Shown here piece by piece: positions 1 to 9,279 of a DNA stretch of 64,000 nt. The notes beneath the pieces were generated by a model. The model did no database searches and was not told the DNA's origin. It saw nothing but the letters and a program-made list of their open reading frames with translations. Source of the DNA: Methylovirgula sp. HY1 (GTDB taxonomy: Bacteria > Pseudomonadota > Alphaproteobacteria > Rhizobiales > Beijerinckiaceae); assembly GCF_019343105.1 (NCBI RefSeq), contig NZ_CP073764.1, positions 3,026,001 through 3,090,000 of the forward strand, read 5' to 3'. The translations under genes and the position numbers were made by a program. Positions within the stretch are counted from its first letter, which is position 1; every line of letters starts with the position of its first letter.

Positions 1-163
1 TTATATCGCTATATAATATATGTAAGTCTAGTAATAACAGTTATTTATAGAATATACATGTTGGTCATCGGGCATGGCACATGTTCTGCGATGAAGATCG
101 AGCAATTGGCCGAATCCCTAGTGAGGGCCATTCACGTCAATCTCGAGAATCGGAGAACATATT

Positions 164-514
164 ATGAGCAAAGGTAGAAACGTCCTTCTCATCGGCGTCG
201 TGGTCATTTCCACCGGCGTGTTTGGCTCGGCATATGCCCAAGACACTCGTCAGGCGCCGCAGATGGGAGCCGGAACCGTTTACACGGATGCGAACGGAGA
301 CCGCTCTGTGAACGGCGTGCGTTGCGGGCTTGTCTGGGGGAGCGATACCTGCCGTACCGCTGTGAGTGAACAAAGCCCCTCGTCGTCGGAATGGCAGGCG
401 ACCGAGGCCAAGCCACCCGTTGCTGGCGTCACTGTGGATGCGGATGGAAGCCGTTCTCGGGGTGGCGTGCGTTGCGGGCTCATGTGGGGATATGATACCT
501 GCGCAGTTCAATAG
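164..514 (+). CDS. Small secreted protein with two cysteine-containing repeats
   Basis: This 116-residue protein starts with an ATG and a clear Sec signal peptide: basic MSKGR, a hydrophobic stretch, then a probable cleavage after SAYA. The mature part holds two copies of a module of about 25 residues, at roughly residues 39-64 and 89-114. Each copy reads (V/T)DA(N/D)G(D/S)RS..GVRCGL(V/M)WG.DTC, so each has two cysteines nine residues apart in a form that suggests a disulfide. I do not recognise a named family. The exported, duplicated, paired-cysteine layout suggests an extracytoplasmic structural or binding protein. It stands alone, with AT-rich DNA upstream and IS debris downstream. A real gene is likely; the function is unknown. 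Confidence 0.7.
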   Translation: MSKGRNVLLIGVVVISTGVFGSAYAQDTRQAPQMGAGTVYTDANGDRSVNGVRCGLVWGSDTCRTAVSEQSPSSSEWQATEAKPPVAGVTVDADGSRSRGGVRCGLMWGYDTCAVQ

Positions 515-810
515 GCGGATGGCTATTAAAGTAAGGGTCCTAATTTATATGATGCAATGCACTGTCACCCGCGCTTGGTCTATGGCTGTCGCGGGTGGCT
601 GGTCCTGGTTCGATATGAGGACTAGGTCATAGACCCATAAAGGGGATTGAACGAAGCCGCTTGCGCGGCAGCTGCGGCGTGATTCGGAGGTGAAGCCTCC
701 TGTCTGAGAGGATGTGGATCGTCACATCAACCCCTCTCAAGGCAGGAGCTCCCAGATGGCCGAGATAAGCCGGGACTGTCCGAAATTTTGTGTGCGGGCC
801 GGGTTGACCA
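515..810. other. Intergenic, resembles IS leader DNA
   Basis: No credible coding frame. Around 650-770 the sequence is rich in short hairpins (gccgcttgcgcggcagctgcggc; ggaggtgaagcctcc; gatgtggatcgtcacatc) and looks like the untranslated leader of an IS110-type element whose transposase has been lost. From about 781 it merges into the end of an IS256-type remnant. The IS110 reading is a guess from general appearance. Confidence 0.25.
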
Positions 811-1045
811 TCACGCGGTGACGAACCTCTCGTCGAACATGATGGCAAATTGGGTTTTGGCCTCGCACCATTCGCGCGGCGGCATTTTCCATTCTCCGGC
901 GACCTGGCGCAAGACGAGAAACAGCAATTTCAGCGCCGCGTCGTCAGTCGGAAAATGGCCTCGCGTGCGCACCGCGCGGCGCAGCTTCGCGTTCAGGGAT
1001 TCGATGGCGTTGGTCGTATTGTCGATGGCGGAGAAAATCCGCGCA
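811..1045 (-). pseudogene. IS256-family transposase, C-terminal remnant
   Basis: The last 76 or so residues read TTNAIESLNAKLRRAVR, then GHFPTDDAALKLL and EWKMPPREW. This is the diagnostic C-terminal block of IS256-family (mutator-type) transposases, and it ends at a stop at 811. Upstream on the same strand the frame loses similarity, so the N-terminal and catalytic parts are missing or scrambled. It cannot encode an active enzyme. It forms part of a run of IS fragments reaching to about 2.4 kb. Confidence 0.8.
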
Positions 1046-1762
1046 TAGATGGCGCGGTTGTGAGCTTTGCGGCCTTCTCTGGACTTGTCGAGACGATGAT
1101 GGTGCGTGGCTGAGGCTGGTGCAGCGGCGCGTGGTGCGTCCTGACGTAGCGGCGGATGTTGGGGTAAGCTTGGCCTTTTCCAGGACAAGCACGGCGTCGA
1201 TCTCAACTTGCAGGTTCTGCTCGACGCCGTGCCTCCACACCGTGCCGGGCACGAATGTCCGATCAATATCGCGGAAAACCGGGCGCTCGTCCACATTGCG
1301 TCGGCCAAACTGACCATGACGACGCTGGATCGGCCAGATTGTTTCTGTGCGCTGGGTGCCGGGCCCAAGCGCTAATTTGTAGTTGTTGCGATCACGGCCA
1401 GATTTACTGCGCCGGAGATTGCGGCCCTCATGCACGGCGGCGTAGCCAGCGCGCGGCGGGAGCCCGTTACCAGGCGAGCCGGCGAGGGCGGTTTACGCAT
1501 GCCGAGCGCGCGCGCCGATACCGTGCGCGATGCAAAAACGTGACGCATCAGGGTTCACCTCCACCGCCTCCCGATGATTTTCTGTCGCCCGGCTCGCCGA
1601 CGATCGCGAGCGACGCAACACCCCCGGATGTTGAACCCCGGCGGCGGATCTCGCACTGCCACTGGTGCGGCCGGCGCTGTCGCGATCTCGTCCGCCAGGG
1701 ATTTTTGCGCCGCCACATCGGTCGTCGCGGCGCGCCGCGACACAAGCGGACGGGACGCGACC
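1046..1762. other. Degenerate DNA, probable IS debris
   Basis: All frames are short or compositionally odd. One plus-strand stretch near 1490-1780 encodes a piece with a CHWCGRRC motif (paired cysteines) just ahead of the IstA remnant, but I cannot assign it to a family. I see no intact gene here. Confidence 0.3.
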
Positions 1763-2335
1763 ATGGTGACGCCACCTGATATCCAGGCGCAAATCCTGCG
1801 CTATTATCACGCCGAGAAGTGGACCATCGGCACGATCTCCCGTCAGTTGCGCGTGCATCATGACGTGGTGCGGCGCGTGCTGGCGCAAGCCGGCCTGCCG
1901 CGGATTGGCTCCCCACGCAAATCGCCGATCGATGCGTATCTGCCGTTCATCCGTCAGACGCTGGAGGCGTTCCCGTCGCTGACGGCCAGCCGTCTATATG
2001 GGATGGTGTGCGAACGCGGCTATCGCGGCCGCCCCGTGCCGATCACTTCCGCCACCTCATCGCCTGTTATCGGCCGCGTCCGAAGGCGGAAGCCTATCTG
2101 CGTCTGCTCAGCCTCCCGGGCGAACAGGGGCAAGTCGACTGGGGCCATTTTGGTCATCTCCGGATCGGCCGCGCTCGGCGATCGACTGTCGAAGCGCAAG
2201 GCGATCTCATCCTGGCACTCGTGGACGAGACCTGCGACATCACCTGGCGGAGGAATGCAATCGGCGCTGGCTGTCCGCCTTTACACCGCAAGAATGCGCC
2301 AATTACTTCGCCGCAGCCGGATACGAACCAATGAG
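1763..2335 (+). pseudogene. IS21-family IstA transposase remnant, frameshifted
   Basis: From the ATG at 1763 the first 90 or so codons give an IstA-like N-terminus: a helix-turn-helix ([20 protein letters not shown]) and then [20 protein letters not shown]. Near 2035 the similarity jumps to another frame, which continues with [20 protein letters not shown] and [10 protein letters not shown], including the first catalytic Asp of the DDE domain. It fades near 2240. A further frame at about 2270-2335 ([16 protein letters not shown]) resembles the C-terminus of IS630-type transposases, so a second IS fragment appears to be fused on. No istB helper is present. Dead element. Confidence 0.75.
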
Positions 2336-2471
2336 GAAATTACTCTAACACAGGCGCGTTACCTCTCGTGCGTCCCGGCTCTATTTCCTGCCATAGCGGC
2401 AGATCTGTGGGGTTCCGCCGGAACGAGAGGTTGATCCATTTCTTCGATTTGATTCTATAGGGTGCCACGGC

Positions 2472-2954
2472 TCATATGGATGCCGTACTAGTAGGCCAGA
2501 AGAATTGTGATTCCACTTCATCGACCGAAAACGGCGGCGCATATGGAAATTTTGCGATGGCGATGGCAATGTTCGTTTCCGCGCTCAATTTACGGCGTTC
2601 GTCCTCGTATGCCTGTCCGAAAAGATCTTCGCGCAATCGATTCAGGCTGGGACTCGCTGATATCAGTTGCGCGATTATTTCTCGTTGTTGTGTGATCGCA
2701 ATATCTTCGATTGTTCCTGTATATGATTGATGCGGCATCCGGTTGAGAAGATTCCGGCATAATTGTCTGTAGCACGATCGAAGCGCGTGAATCTGATTGC
2801 GCGCCATGCTTTCGAGTTCTTCTGCCAGACCAATGGCATCGACTTCGTCGAAATTGTTCTTCTTTAAAAGATCGGCTTGCCGCATGCACCACGACAAGAA
2901 GTCGTCTTGTTCACGATTCGTAGAGCGAGAGGGCTCACAGCTAGAGCAGTTCAT
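2472..2954 (-). CDS. DUF29 family protein
   Basis: A 160-residue protein with an ATG start at 2954. It carries the features of the DUF29 family: DFLSWCMRQADLLKKNNFDE near residue 20, a VDAIGLAEELESMARNQ segment, a run of Arg/Leu-rich helices, and REIIAQLISASPSLNRL..DLFGQAYEDERRKLSAET towards the C-terminus. The family is common in cyanobacteria and alphaproteobacteria and has no established biochemical role. The gene is solitary, between the IS remnants and irr (also minus strand, about 55 bp away). The family call is good; the function is unknown. Confidence 0.8.
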   Translation of the reverse strand: MNCSSCEPSRSTNREQDDFLSWCMRQADLLKKNNFDEVDAIGLAEELESMARNQIHALRSCYRQLCRNLLNRMPHQSYTGTIEDIAITQQREIIAQLISASPSLNRLREDLFGQAYEDERRKLSAETNIAIAIAKFPYAPPFSVDEVESQFFWPTSTASI

Positions 2955-3008
2955 AGTACACCCAACAAATGCCTTCGTCTTATGAACACCGTACGCGTGC
3001 CATATACC

Positions 3009-3500
3009 TTAGCCGTTCGCCGGTTTGACTTTCTTTTTCGGCCGCAGCCGCACGACCACGTCGACTTTGGCGATCTCATAGCCTTCCGGCGGCTGCGGTA
3101 GACCGGTGATCGCCACGTCGCCGAAAGCGAGATCGGTGATCTCGGCGCTGTCCTCGAAGAAAAAATGATGATGTGGACCGGTGTTCGTATCGAAAATCAT
3201 CGGATGGCCTTCGACCGCGAGGCAGCGGAGCAATCCAGCATCGGAGAAGCACTTCAACACATTGTAGATCGTCGCGTAAGATGCCTGAACGCACGCGGCG
3301 CGCGCCTCAGCCAACAGGCCCTCCGCCGTCACATGCCGATTGCCCTTGGAAAAAAGCAGCGAGGCGAGCGACAGCCGCTGCCTTGTCGGCCTGATGCTGC
3401 AATGATTGAGCAGGGCGCGCACGTTGGGCGCACGGAGCTCCGCTACGAGGCGGCGCCGGTGCATGTGAACGGGAATTGTCTGGTAAGCGCCTTTCAACAT
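3009..3500 (-). CDS. irr: Irr-type iron response regulator (Fur superfamily)
   Basis: The product is about 163 residues if the ATG at 3500 is used; upstream GTG (3584) and ATG (3557) starts would extend it to up to 191. It has the Fur winged-helix (RPTRQRLSLASLLFSKGNRH..TAEGLLAEAR..VQASYATIYNVLKCFSDAGLL) and the dimerisation domain with the His cluster GPHHHFFFEDSAEI typical of Irr, then PQPPEGYEIAKVDVVVRLR near the C-terminus. Irr is a haem-responsive regulator of iron and haem genes confined mainly to Rhizobiales and relatives, which helps place the organism. The N-terminal Cys-Pro haem motif of Bradyrhizobium Irr is not evident, as in many homologues. It stands alone, with a long AT-rich region upstream. 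Irr is favoured over Fur by the overall sequence. Confidence 0.85.
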   Translation of the reverse strand: MLKGAYQTIPVHMHRRRLVAELRAPNVRALLNHCSIRPTRQRLSLASLLFSKGNRHVTAEGLLAEARAACVQASYATIYNVLKCFSDAGLLRCLAVEGHPMIFDTNTGPHHHFFFEDSAEITDLAFGDVAITGLPQPPEGYEIAKVDVVVRLRPKKKVKPANG

Positions 3501-4177
3501 CGTGCCGCCTGCGTCTGGAGATTCCGCTTGTGCTCGACATGAGCGATCAAGTCTCATGCCAGAGCTCTCGGTGAAGCTCGCCACAGGCGGATCTCCGCGT
3601 TGATGTGCTGGATCAAAGTTAAGTTCACGTCTGCAGACAGAAGGGGATCATCTGGCTTTGTCATTTTTCGCGGCCGGAGTCTTGCCTTCGGCGGCGATCA
3701 AAATGTTCGCCCGTTTGGATGATGCGGGCTCAGCGATGTTATGTAATGGGCGTAGAGCCGCTTAAATTAATGTATAGAAAATATACAAATGCGGACTAAT
3801 AATATACATATGAATATACATGTGATTGTATTGTAATACAAAAAAATAATTCCGCGATATCGCAATTATATATTTGAAATAAACGTAAGACATTGTATGT
3901 TGTTTCTGCATCAAGTAACCTCCTATCCCCCGCCATGCTCGTCATGGCGGGTTTTTTTTAGGCCCTTGTTCCAGTCGCAGCGGGCGGTCGATGTCGCAGT
4001 ATGCGCGTCAGCGGGACGGAAAGTTTGTGACTGCGCGCGGCTCGTTTGACGTGTGCAGTCCGCACTTGCCCGGCTGCTTTTACGAAATTTGCTGTTTTCG
4101 GAGGGGGCGCATGCGGCCGATTTTAACACTGCCAAATCCCGCATAAGGCGTGAGAGTTGCGGTTGTGGTAGCGATCC
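3501..4177. other. Long AT-rich intergenic region
   Basis: About 680 bp without a supported gene. Positions 3770-3900 are strikingly AT-rich, with many tatat/atata steps, and resemble bases 1-60 of the window. A good intrinsic terminator sits at 3929-3959. This is probably the promoter region of irr plus spacer before the LysR gene. No RNA gene was recognised. Confidence 0.5.
3929..3959 (+). terminator. Intrinsic terminator hairpin
   Basis: Perfect 9-bp stem CCCGCCATG (3929-3937) and CATGGCGGG (3943-3951) around a 5-nt loop, followed directly by eight T residues (3952-3959). On the plus strand this is a textbook Rho-independent terminator. No plus-strand gene lies directly upstream, so it may end an unrecognised short transcript or an antisense leader. 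Confidence 0.8.
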
Positions 4178-5092
4178 ATGGCAATTCGAAACTTAGATTT
4201 GATTTCGGTAACGCACGCCTTGGCGGTTGTCGAGTATCGCGGTTTTCGTCGCGCTGCCGAGGCGATCGGCGTTTGTCAGTCAAGTATCAGCAAACGTGTC
4301 GCGCGGCTCGAAGATATGCTGGGTGTCGGACTTTTCGAACGTTATCATGCCGGTGTGCGCGTCACGGATGCGGGTGAGCGCTTCTTCCAACATGTAAGGG
4401 CGGCATTCGACCATCTGGATGAAGCGATCCGATCTGCAGGGATGTCGGGCCGTGTTGAACATGGCACTTTGGGCATCGGGATCCTCTCATCTTTGGCTTC
4501 AGGATTTCTTCCGGAACTCTTGCGAGAGTTTTCCGCTCAACATCCTGACATCGAGATCAGCATAGTGGAATGTGCATCGGCCGAAGCTCTCTCTCTCTTG
4601 CATGCACGACAGTTCGATATTGCGTTTGTTATTGGAGACATCGCAGCAGGTGACTGTGACAGCGTGAGGTTCTGGAGCGAACGCGTGTTTCTGGTCTTGC
4701 CGGAGGGCCATCGGCTCGGCGCTAAAGAGACGGTTGAATGGGACGATATCGTTGAGCTGACGTTGCTCTTTGGCCAAGCAGCGATCGATAACGTGATTCA
4801 GGAACGCCTTATTGAACCATCCACAGCGCGAGAGCGGTCCCTGAATATTCGGACTTGTCCCGTCGCGCGTGACACGCTCGTGCATATGGTTGCGCTCGGA
4901 CAAGGGATCGGTCTCACGAGCGAAGCAACGATTGGAACGCCATTTCCTGGAGTCATCTTTCGTCCGTTTGCTGAGCCGGATAATGTCTTGCCATTCAGCG
5001 GCGTCTGGCTGTTGCGCAACAACAATCAAGTCTTGCGTCGGTTCATCAGTTTGGCGCGCATACTTTCAGTCGAATGGAACAAGTGCAGCTAG
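4178..5092 (+). CDS. LysR family transcriptional regulator
   Basis: A 304-residue protein with an ATG start. Residues 5-64 form the LysR winged helix-turn-helix (LDLISVTHALAVVEYRGFRRAAEAIGVCQSSISKRVARLEDMLGVGLFER, then VTDAG). The rest is a substrate-binding-like effector domain with the usual LGIGILSSLASGFLPELLREF start and a PEGHRLG segment. Length is normal for the family. No divergent target gene is visible; its neighbours are IS-type debris and the histidine kinase operon about 0.6 kb downstream. Target and effector cannot be deduced. Confidence 0.9.
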   Translation: MAIRNLDLISVTHALAVVEYRGFRRAAEAIGVCQSSISKRVARLEDMLGVGLFERYHAGVRVTDAGERFFQHVRAAFDHLDEAIRSAGMSGRVEHGTLGIGILSSLASGFLPELLREFSAQHPDIEISIVECASAEALSLLHARQFDIAFVIGDIAAGDCDSVRFWSERVFLVLPEGHRLGAKETVEWDDIVELTLLFGQAAIDNVIQERLIEPSTARERSLNIRTCPVARDTLVHMVALGQGIGLTSEATIGTPFPGVIFRPFAEPDNVLPFSGVWLLRNNNQVLRRFISLARILSVEWNKCS

Positions 5093-5667
5093 CTGTTGCA
5101 TCCTTGTGCCGATCTGGCCATCTGTGTGAGCTGTAATATGCGACCATGAGATTGTCGGCATCGTATGGGATGATAGCTATCAGGTTCTGGCGCACTTTGC
5201 CTGAGCTGCTGCCGGTTTGATGGACATCGTTGTTGGCGAAATCGACCGTCCTTCCGCCACCCCTCAAATATAAGCATTCTACCCCCGACCCAAATCCAAG
5301 ATGTGCGGCACAAGACGGACAGGCGACGTTCCGCTCGTTTTCGGCAAGCGTGACGACACTTCTGCTGGCGAAGCGTAATAGATGTTCATAGAGTTCGCGC
5401 TCTCTAGCAGTCTGCGTGCTGCCGTTCCTGACTGAGAACCTTGCCATTCTTGCCTGCATCGCCCATCAGGGGGGCACGCTGCTACCCGAGGACGGCCTCG
5501 CCCGCTGGCGAGCGCTGAAGGCCACTTCCTACTTCGATTGAGATGGGCGTCCGCTGCTTTAGGCAAATTGCCCGCCCATTGTTCGGCCGCTTTTTTTAGA
5601 AGGACGGGAGGAGTAGCATAGGAGAAACAATGCTCGGCCGATCAATGGTCGTGGCGCCCCGTTGGCA
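5093..5667. other. Gap with orphan IS3-type end and an uncertain minus-strand frame
   Basis: No convincing gene. A minus-strand open frame (5459-5046) encodes a CPSC motif but overlaps the LysR 3' end and has no recognised homology. At 5201-5224 the sequence TGAGCTGCTGCCGGTTTGAT (then ggac) matches the left end of the IS3-type fragment at 24690, but the DNA after it differs, so it is an orphan terminus. A plus-strand frame ending near 5540 may be a gene tail. Confidence 0.4.
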
Positions 5668-7092
5668 ATGGAGCACGCTATATCGCCGAAGCTCGACCTC
5701 AAATGGTCACTGACGCTGCGCGTTGTGGCGGTCGCGCTCTTTTGCTTTTTGATCGCGACAGCGGTCGCCTTGTTCGAGACCTATCGCGATGTTCGACAAA
5801 TCAACGAGAATGTCGCCGACGTCCTCGTCCGACAGCTGCAGGTCCAGTTATTCCGCATTGAATCCAACATTGATGTGGCCGCCCACTTTCCCGACTGGGA
5901 TCCGGTAGCTGAAGGCCTCCAGAACGCCGGACAATGCATGCAATATGTCAAGCCGGATGGGAGCCTCGGGCGGTCGAGCTGCATCGGGCTCAGTCCGGAC
6001 GTGGGTAGCTTTCCCGCTTGGTTCGTCGCCCTCAATGAATGGCTTCCGCCAGCGCAGGTCGACGTTGTTCGGCCTATTTCTTATCATGATAAGTTCTATG
6101 GGACCGTGGTCGTCACGATCGACCAGGCCGCGGTTCTCGCCGCAATTTGGAAAGAAGTCTCGGGCCTACTTGGGCTTACCGCGCTGGTCGTCGTAGCCAT
6201 TTGCATTTTGCAGTATGGCGCAATCAGCCGGGCCCTCCGTCCGACAAAGGATATTCTCGCCGGCCTCGACAGGCTGGGGCGCGGCGACCTGTCCTGCCGC
6301 TTGCCGAACTTCCACTTAAACGAGCTGCAACGTATCGGCGAGGTGTTCAACACGCTCGCGGCGAGCCTCGACCGGACAACTCGGGAAAAAATGGAGCTCG
6401 CCGCCAAGCTCGTCGACGGTCAAGAACAGGAGCGGCTGCATTTGGCGCGCGATCTTCATGATGAACTCGCGCAAAGCCTGAGCGCCATGAGTGCCCTCGC
6501 AGCATCTATCAAGGCAACGGCAGAGACCGAATGCCTGGCCCTCGTGGCCGAGGCAAATACTCTCTCGGAAACTTCGATGGCTATAATGAAATCGCTCCGC
6601 ACCACTCTGCGAAATCTTCGGCCGCCGGAAATCGATGACTTCGGGCTCGCCGCCAGTCTTTCGGTTCTGGTCCGGGATCAAGAACGCCGGCCCGGCCGCC
6701 AATTGAAAATTTCGCTGGAAGTCGACGGCAGTCTTCAGGCGTTGCCTCCAACAACGGCATCGCATGTCTATCGGATTGTCCAGGAAGGCCTGACCAATAT
6801 CAGCAAGCACGCGAATGCCGGTCGGGCTCGTGTCGCCCTCGGTTTCCATCCGAAGCCTGGCGAGGAGCGCACGTGTCAGCGACGGTGGCTGGCGTTAACG
6901 ATCGAGGACGACGGATGCGGAACGGCTGACGATGACGGCATAGCTGCGAAAAGCAACGGGTTGGGTCTCATTGGCATGCGTGAGCGCGTCACGGCGTTGG
7001 GCGGACATCTGGACATCATCCAGCTCGATGATCGGGGGTTCAGGCTCCAGGCCATGATTCCGTTCGACGCACCAACGGAGCTTCTGCAATGA
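5668..7092 (+). CDS. Sensor histidine kinase, NarL/UhpB type (FlhS/MoxY-like)
   Basis: The product is about 474 residues (ATG at 5668; an in-frame TTG lies 6 nt upstream). Two transmembrane helices (about residues 20-40 and 160-182) flank a periplasmic sensor region. A HAMP linker follows, then a HisKA_3 dimerisation domain with the phosphoacceptor motif ERLHLARDLHDELAQSLSAM. A HATPase_c domain has an N-box (VQEGLTNISKHANA), DDGCG, and GLGLIGMRERV. The response regulator gene overlaps its stop by 4 nt, so they form a pair. General layout and the DUF3280-like gene downstream recall the FlhS/FlhR (MoxY/MoxX) systems that control methanol and formaldehyde oxidation. That role is an inference; no methanol dehydrogenase gene is in the window. 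Confidence 0.9.
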   Translation: MEHAISPKLDLKWSLTLRVVAVALFCFLIATAVALFETYRDVRQINENVADVLVRQLQVQLFRIESNIDVAAHFPDWDPVAEGLQNAGQCMQYVKPDGSLGRSSCIGLSPDVGSFPAWFVALNEWLPPAQVDVVRPISYHDKFYGTVVVTIDQAAVLAAIWKEVSGLLGLTALVVVAICILQYGAISRALRPTKDILAGLDRLGRGDLSCRLPNFHLNELQRIGEVFNTLAASLDRTTREKMELAAKLVDGQEQERLHLARDLHDELAQSLSAMSALAASIKATAETECLALVAEANTLSETSMAIMKSLRTTLRNLRPPEIDDFGLAASLSVLVRDQERRPGRQLKISLEVDGSLQALPPTTASHVYRIVQEGLTNISKHANAGRARVALGFHPKPGEERTCQRRWLALTIEDDGCGTADDDGIAAKSNGLGLIGMRERVTALGGHLDIIQLDDRGFRLQAMIPFDAPTELLQ

Positions 7093-7760
7093 GCCGGAGG
7101 ACGATCCGCGTTCTTCTTGTTGACGACCACACCGTTGTTCGTGAGGGCTATCGTACGCTCCTCGCGAAACACGAAGGACTTCTGGTCGTTGGCGAGGCAA
7201 GTGATGCCGCCTCGGCTTACCAGTGCTACAAGGAAACCAATCCGGATGTGGTTATCATGGATATCTCGATGCCAGGTCGCGGCGGCATCGATGCAATCGA
7301 GCATATCCGCAGATTTGACGCGCATGCGCGCATCCTAGTGTTTACCATGCACGGTGGCGCCGTCTATGCGTTGCAGGCTTTCCGTGCCGGCGCCAGGGGC
7401 TATGTGACCAAGAGCAGTCCCCCCAATCTTCTGATCAGCGCCGTACGCGATATTGCCGATGGCCGAATGGCCATCTGTCCCGAGATCGGCGAGGTGCTCG
7501 CACTTGACCGGGTGCACGAGGATAGAACGGGGCTGAAGGATCTTTCGCCGCGTGAGTTTGAGATTTTCCGCATGATCCTCAATGCGCGGTCGACCGACGA
7601 GATCGCGACCGCACTCAATATAAGTCGCAAGACCGTTGCGAACTATCACTACAGCATCAAGTCAAAGCTCGGAGTCGCCTCTGATATCGAGATGCTCTAT
7701 TTCGGTCTCAGGCAAGGTCTGGTAGGCCCCGTTTCGCCGGCCGCCAATTCCGGGAAATAG
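7089..7760 (+). CDS. Response regulator, NarL/FixJ type (FlhR/MoxX-like)
   Basis: A 223-residue protein whose ATG overlaps the kinase stop (ATGA). The receiver domain spans about residues 5-120 with the acidic pair DDH, the phosphoacceptor Asp in VIMDISMPG, and the conserved Lys in VTKSS. The C-terminal LuxR-type helix-turn-helix (about 145-205) reads LSPREFEIFRMILNARSTDE, then IATALNISRKTVANYHYSIK. It is the partner of the upstream kinase. A GC-rich alphaproteobacterial setting and the DUF3280-like gene next in line suggest control of alcohol oxidation genes, but the target is not in view. Confidence 0.92.
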   Translation: MSRRTIRVLLVDDHTVVREGYRTLLAKHEGLLVVGEASDAASAYQCYKETNPDVVIMDISMPGRGGIDAIEHIRRFDAHARILVFTMHGGAVYALQAFRAGARGYVTKSSPPNLLISAVRDIADGRMAICPEIGEVLALDRVHEDRTGLKDLSPREFEIFRMILNARSTDEIATALNISRKTVANYHYSIKSKLGVASDIEMLYFGLRQGLVGPVSPAANSGK

Positions 7761-7951
7761 GCAACGACACGCTAATTCAATCCGACAAATCCGAACCAAG
7801 GAAATTTGCCCAGTATTCCCCGGGCAACTCTCCATTTCCGTGGTTCCATCAGCGGCGCATTCTTCTGCAGGCTGGTTTTGCTTGCCGACTTCGCGATCCG
7901 ATACCGCTTTTGGAGACCAATATGTTGGGCACCGACAGACCAGGAAACCGT

Positions 7952-8536
7952 ATGGCTCAAGGCTTTTTCCGGGCCTCGTCACGGATGGGAGGCGGCCGCG
8001 ATTTTAGTCGGCGGCCCCGTCAAATAGTGCAGCGCGTCATGCTCGCTGCGATAGTCATGTTTTGTTGGACAGGTTATGCCGCCGCGGTTGGAGCCCCAGA
8101 CAATTCGGCTCCTCAGAGCAAGATTAAGATCGCGGTATTCCCGTTCGAACTCGAGGATTTCAGCGCCGCGCACCAAGAAGGGACGAGCCCGATCGAGACG
8201 AGATATTTGGCCGACTCGACAAAGGAAGCAAAACAGGCCCTCCTTCAATCTGGCCGTTATAGCGTCATCGACACCGGCGCTGCGAAGGCTCACGCTCTGC
8301 AAAATTGCAAGGGTTGCGATGCCGTCGTCGCAAAGAAGCTTGGAGCAGATCAAGCCCTAGTCGGTCTCATCACCAAAGTAAGCATGACGGAATATGTCGT
8401 GCGGTTTCGGGTCATCGATGCTCGAAGCGGTAAGGTCACGTCAAGGTTTACGACCGATCTCCGCATGGGCGCGGACTATTCCTGGTCTCGCGGCGTCCGT
8501 TGGTTGATAAAGAACCGCATGCTGGCGTCGAAGTAA
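7952..8536 (+). CDS. DUF3280/DUF2380-type exported protein
   Basis: The product is about 194 residues from the ATG at 7952, which has an AGGA ahead of it; an upstream ATG (7922) or TTG (7910) would lengthen it. A basic N-terminus and a hydrophobic segment (VMLAAIVMFCWTGYAAA) give a signal peptide or anchor. The periplasmic domain starts IKIAVFPFELEDFSAA and contains TRYLADSTKEAKQALLQSGRY, a CKGCDAVVAKKLGADQALVG segment with a CxxC, and VRFRVIDARSGKV. In my experience this family is often found beside PQQ-alcohol dehydrogenase and C1 regulators. It follows the two-component pair by about 190 bp. Molecular function unknown. Confidence 0.75.
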   Translation: MAQGFFRASSRMGGGRDFSRRPRQIVQRVMLAAIVMFCWTGYAAAVGAPDNSAPQSKIKIAVFPFELEDFSAAHQEGTSPIETRYLADSTKEAKQALLQSGRYSVIDTGAAKAHALQNCKGCDAVVAKKLGADQALVGLITKVSMTEYVVRFRVIDARSGKVTSRFTTDLRMGADYSWSRGVRWLIKNRMLASK

Positions 8537-8698
8537 ACCGGTCGGCGCGCTTCAACATCCATCAATCAAATCTAACAATATCGGGCGCGCATCGACGCGA
8601 TCGCGTGGGTTGCGCTTTTGCTGCCGATGCAGCTGCACGCGAGATCATGGTCTTCGCGCACCTAAATCGTCGGGTGGCAGGGACAAGTGAGGAAGAAT

Positions 8699-9133
8699 AT
8701 GATGGCAACGAAATTCGATGACAGCAATGTTCGCTGGTACACGCTCGAAGGGATCGAGGACGTCTATTACCATATACTCAAGGTAGATGAAAAAAACCGC
8801 ATCGTCGATATCTTGTTTAAATTTTCGGCAGATGCAAGAGTCATTTTGCATCGGCACTGGGCCACTTATCGCACCTTCATCATTCAGGGCGAGCTGAGAC
8901 TCTATAGCGCCGACGGTGATTTGAAGGAGATCCGTGGTGTCGGCAGCTATGTCTCGAAGCTGGCAGGCGGTGAGCCGCACCGCGAAGGGGGCGGAGATCA
9001 GGACGTTATCGCAATTTTCAGCAACCGCGACGTCGAAGGCCCCATATATGAGATCCTCGACGATGAGCTCAAGATGGTCGCGATACTGGGGTTCAATGAC
9101 TTTAAAGCTCTGTTCGAAGCGCAGAAGGCGTGA
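8699..9133 (+). CDS. Cupin-fold protein (ChrR / dihydroxyacetophenone dioxygenase-like)
   Basis: About 144 residues. The ATG at 8699 is preceded by a good AGGAAG; an in-frame GTG at 8687 is less likely. The core VDILFKFSADARVILHRHWATYRTFIIQGELRLY..GDL and YVSKLAGGEPHREGGGDQDVIAIFSNR matches single-domain cupins of the ChrR C-terminal / 2,4'-dihydroxyacetophenone dioxygenase kind. His residues in HRHW and PHREG, with a nearby Glu/Asp, are likely metal ligands. It may be the last member of the kinase-regulator-DUF3280 cluster. The substrate is unknown. Just after the stop, IS481 debris starts on the other strand. Confidence 0.75.
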   Translation: MMATKFDDSNVRWYTLEGIEDVYYHILKVDEKNRIVDILFKFSADARVILHRHWATYRTFIIQGELRLYSADGDLKEIRGVGSYVSKLAGGEPHREGGGDQDVIAIFSNRDVEGPIYEILDDELKMVAILGFNDFKALFEAQKA

Positions 9134-9279
9134 ACGATTCTCCACGGACTTATGATCGCGAAAAGATGCGGGGCAGCAAAGAGAGCCTGTCGGCCACTCT
9201 CGGCCGCAACTGTCCTGACGGGCCTGCCTCGCACCATCAGGCGAGGTGAGTTCAGGTTAGTCGTGCCGCTAGAGCGTTT

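Noticed and set aside
5046-5459. Minus-strand frame of 137 codons with a CPSC motif
   Set aside because: It overlaps the LysR 3' end, crosses an orphan IS3 terminus, and I recognise no family; probably chance.
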